Below, piece after piece: positions 6,630 to 7,332 of a DNA stretch of 7,332 bases (position 1 is its first letter; the number at the start of each line of letters is the position of its first letter). The DNA is taken from the NCBI GenBank assembly GCA_041180805.1, contig JBEGQX010000028.1, positions 1 through 7,332 of the forward strand, written 5' to 3'. The position numbers and the translations under genes are program-made. The notes beneath the pieces were generated by a model. The model made no database searches, was not told the origin of the DNA, and saw nothing but the letters and a program-made list of their open reading frames with translations. This stretch comes from JBEGQX01 sp041180805. GTDB taxonomy: Bacteria; Planctomycetota; Planctomycetia; Gemmatales; Gemmataceae.

Positions 6630-7332
6630 TCAATCATCCGATTCTTTTTTCTTTTTTGCCTTGCCACCACCCGCTTTGGTTTCAGCCCCCCATTTGGGTT
6701 TTACATTTAATTTGTTCCAGGCATTCCATTTAGCTTGAAGCTCATTCACCTTTTCAGGCATGGATTTTGAAAGATCATTGTCCTCATGAATATCCTTGGC
6801 AAGGTTGTAAAGGCGTGGCCCAATGACATTTTTACCACCAGTTTTTCCCTCAGCGGCTGCATCATAAGTGACCAGTTTGTAATCCCCCACGCGGATTGCG
6901 TTCTGGTTGCCAAACCGCCAGTATAGCGCCTCGTGCGGTACACCAGTCTTTTCTCCGGAAAGATATGGCAGGAGGTTAACCCCTTCAAGTTTCCATTCGG
7001 GTTTTTCGGCCAACCCTGCTGCAGCAAGTGCCGTGGCATGAAGATCCAACTGAATTACGGGGCTGTCATATTGGGCGGGCTTGATTTTCCCCGGCCAACT
7101 TACCACAAAGGGAACTCGTACTCCACCTTCCAGAGTTGTACGTTTGCTTCCCCGTAACGGTTCATTGCGAGATCCATTCACCGTCACACCCACCATGGTT
7201 GGCCCGCCATTATCACTAATAAAAGTAACGAGGGTGTCTTTTTCCTGGCCGGTTGATTTTAACTTTGCCATCACCACCCCTATGGCTTCATCCATGGCCA
7301 GCAGCATGGCATTGTAAGTTCGCCTTCGTTCA
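6630..7332 (-). CDS. Sulfatase (arylsulfatase type), N-terminus cut by the window edge
   Basis: The reverse strand is open from the right edge to a TGA at 6632-6630, giving the C-terminal 233 residues. The first residues (ERRTYNAM, then MDEAIGVVMAKL) match the helix before the second metal-binding block of PF00884 sulfatases. SDNGGP supplies the Asp and Asn that bind the active-site Ca ion, and GSKRTTLEGGVRVPF carries the Lys that contacts the sulfate group, followed by SWPGKI, LDLHATALAAAG, LEGVNLLPYL and ALYWRFG. The formylglycine Cys-x-Pro-Ser-Arg site lies outside the window, so activity cannot be confirmed, but everything visible is intact. The protein ends in a Lys-rich tail (KAKKKKESDD). 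It should act in the periplasm on a sulfated carbohydrate; the substrate cannot be told from this part. It differs clearly at the C-terminus from the decayed sulfatase at 5269-5685, so the two are not recent duplicates. The internal ATG at 7307 is not the start. Confidence 0.95.
   Translation of the reverse strand, partial: ERRRTYNAMLLAMDEAIGVVMAKLKSTGQEKDTLVTFISDNGGPTMVGVTVNGSRNEPLRGSKRTTLEGGVRVPFVVSWPGKIKPAQYDSPVIQLDLHATALAAAGLAEKPEWKLEGVNLLPYLSGEKTGVPHEALYWRFGNQNAIRVGDYKLVTYDAAAEGKTGGKNVIGPRLYNLAKDIHEDNDLSKSMPEKVNELQAKWNAWNKLNVKPKWGAETKAGGGKAKKKKESDD

Noticed and set aside
6626..6657. AGAATC/GATTCT hairpin followed by T-rich sequence
   Set aside because: The T run follows the stem only on the plus strand, where no gene ends; the genes here are on the minus strand. 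The T run is the complement of the Lys codons in the sulfatase tail.

Overview
The window looks like a chromosomal fragment of a Planctomycetota bacterium, or possibly a close PVC relative. The evidence is the company of genes: a DUF1552 protein with a twin-arginine leader, a very large exported PVC-type dehydrogenase/heme-binding CxxCH protein, sulfatases, a secreted NTF2-like (DUF4440) protein and a small cupin. The DNA is only moderately rich in GC by eye, so a low-GC planctomycete (perhaps Gemmataceae-like) fits; I cannot place the genus.

Layout. Positions 1-840 (minus) hold the N-terminal 280 residues of a DUF1552 protein that runs off the left edge. Positions 992-1240 (minus) hold what looks like the broken N-terminus of a membrane acyltransferase (Acyl_transf_3 type), followed by an AT-rich spacer. 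Positions 1439-5224 (plus) hold the dominant gene. It is a 1261-residue exported protein that joins an SGNH/GDSL domain, a sorbosone-dehydrogenase-like beta-propeller, a HEAT-like helical region, an azurin-type copper domain and a C-terminal cytochrome c domain. A small hairpin followed by T residues overlaps its stop codon. Positions 5269-5685 (plus) hold a badly decayed sulfatase. It has an intact ribosome binding site, several frameshifts, an in-frame TGA, a damaged catalytic signature and a large internal deletion. From the right edge the minus strand carries a partial intact sulfatase (to 6630), a secreted DUF4440 protein (6558-6058) and a cupin (6046-5690). The cupin ends five bases from the end of the sulfatase pseudogene, in convergent orientation.

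How it fits together. Most products appear to be exported and fit the planctomycete theme of periplasmic degradation of complex, often sulfated, polysaccharides. Sulfatases remove sulfate esters, and the large multidomain protein plausibly oxidises a sugar-like or other organic substrate and passes electrons through copper and heme. The substrate and the electron partner are not visible from sequence. Two of the eight gene-like regions are remnants, so this stretch has lost genes. The most notable item is the copper-plus-heme fusion in the big gene. I see no RNA genes, CRISPR arrays, insertion sequences or attachment sites.
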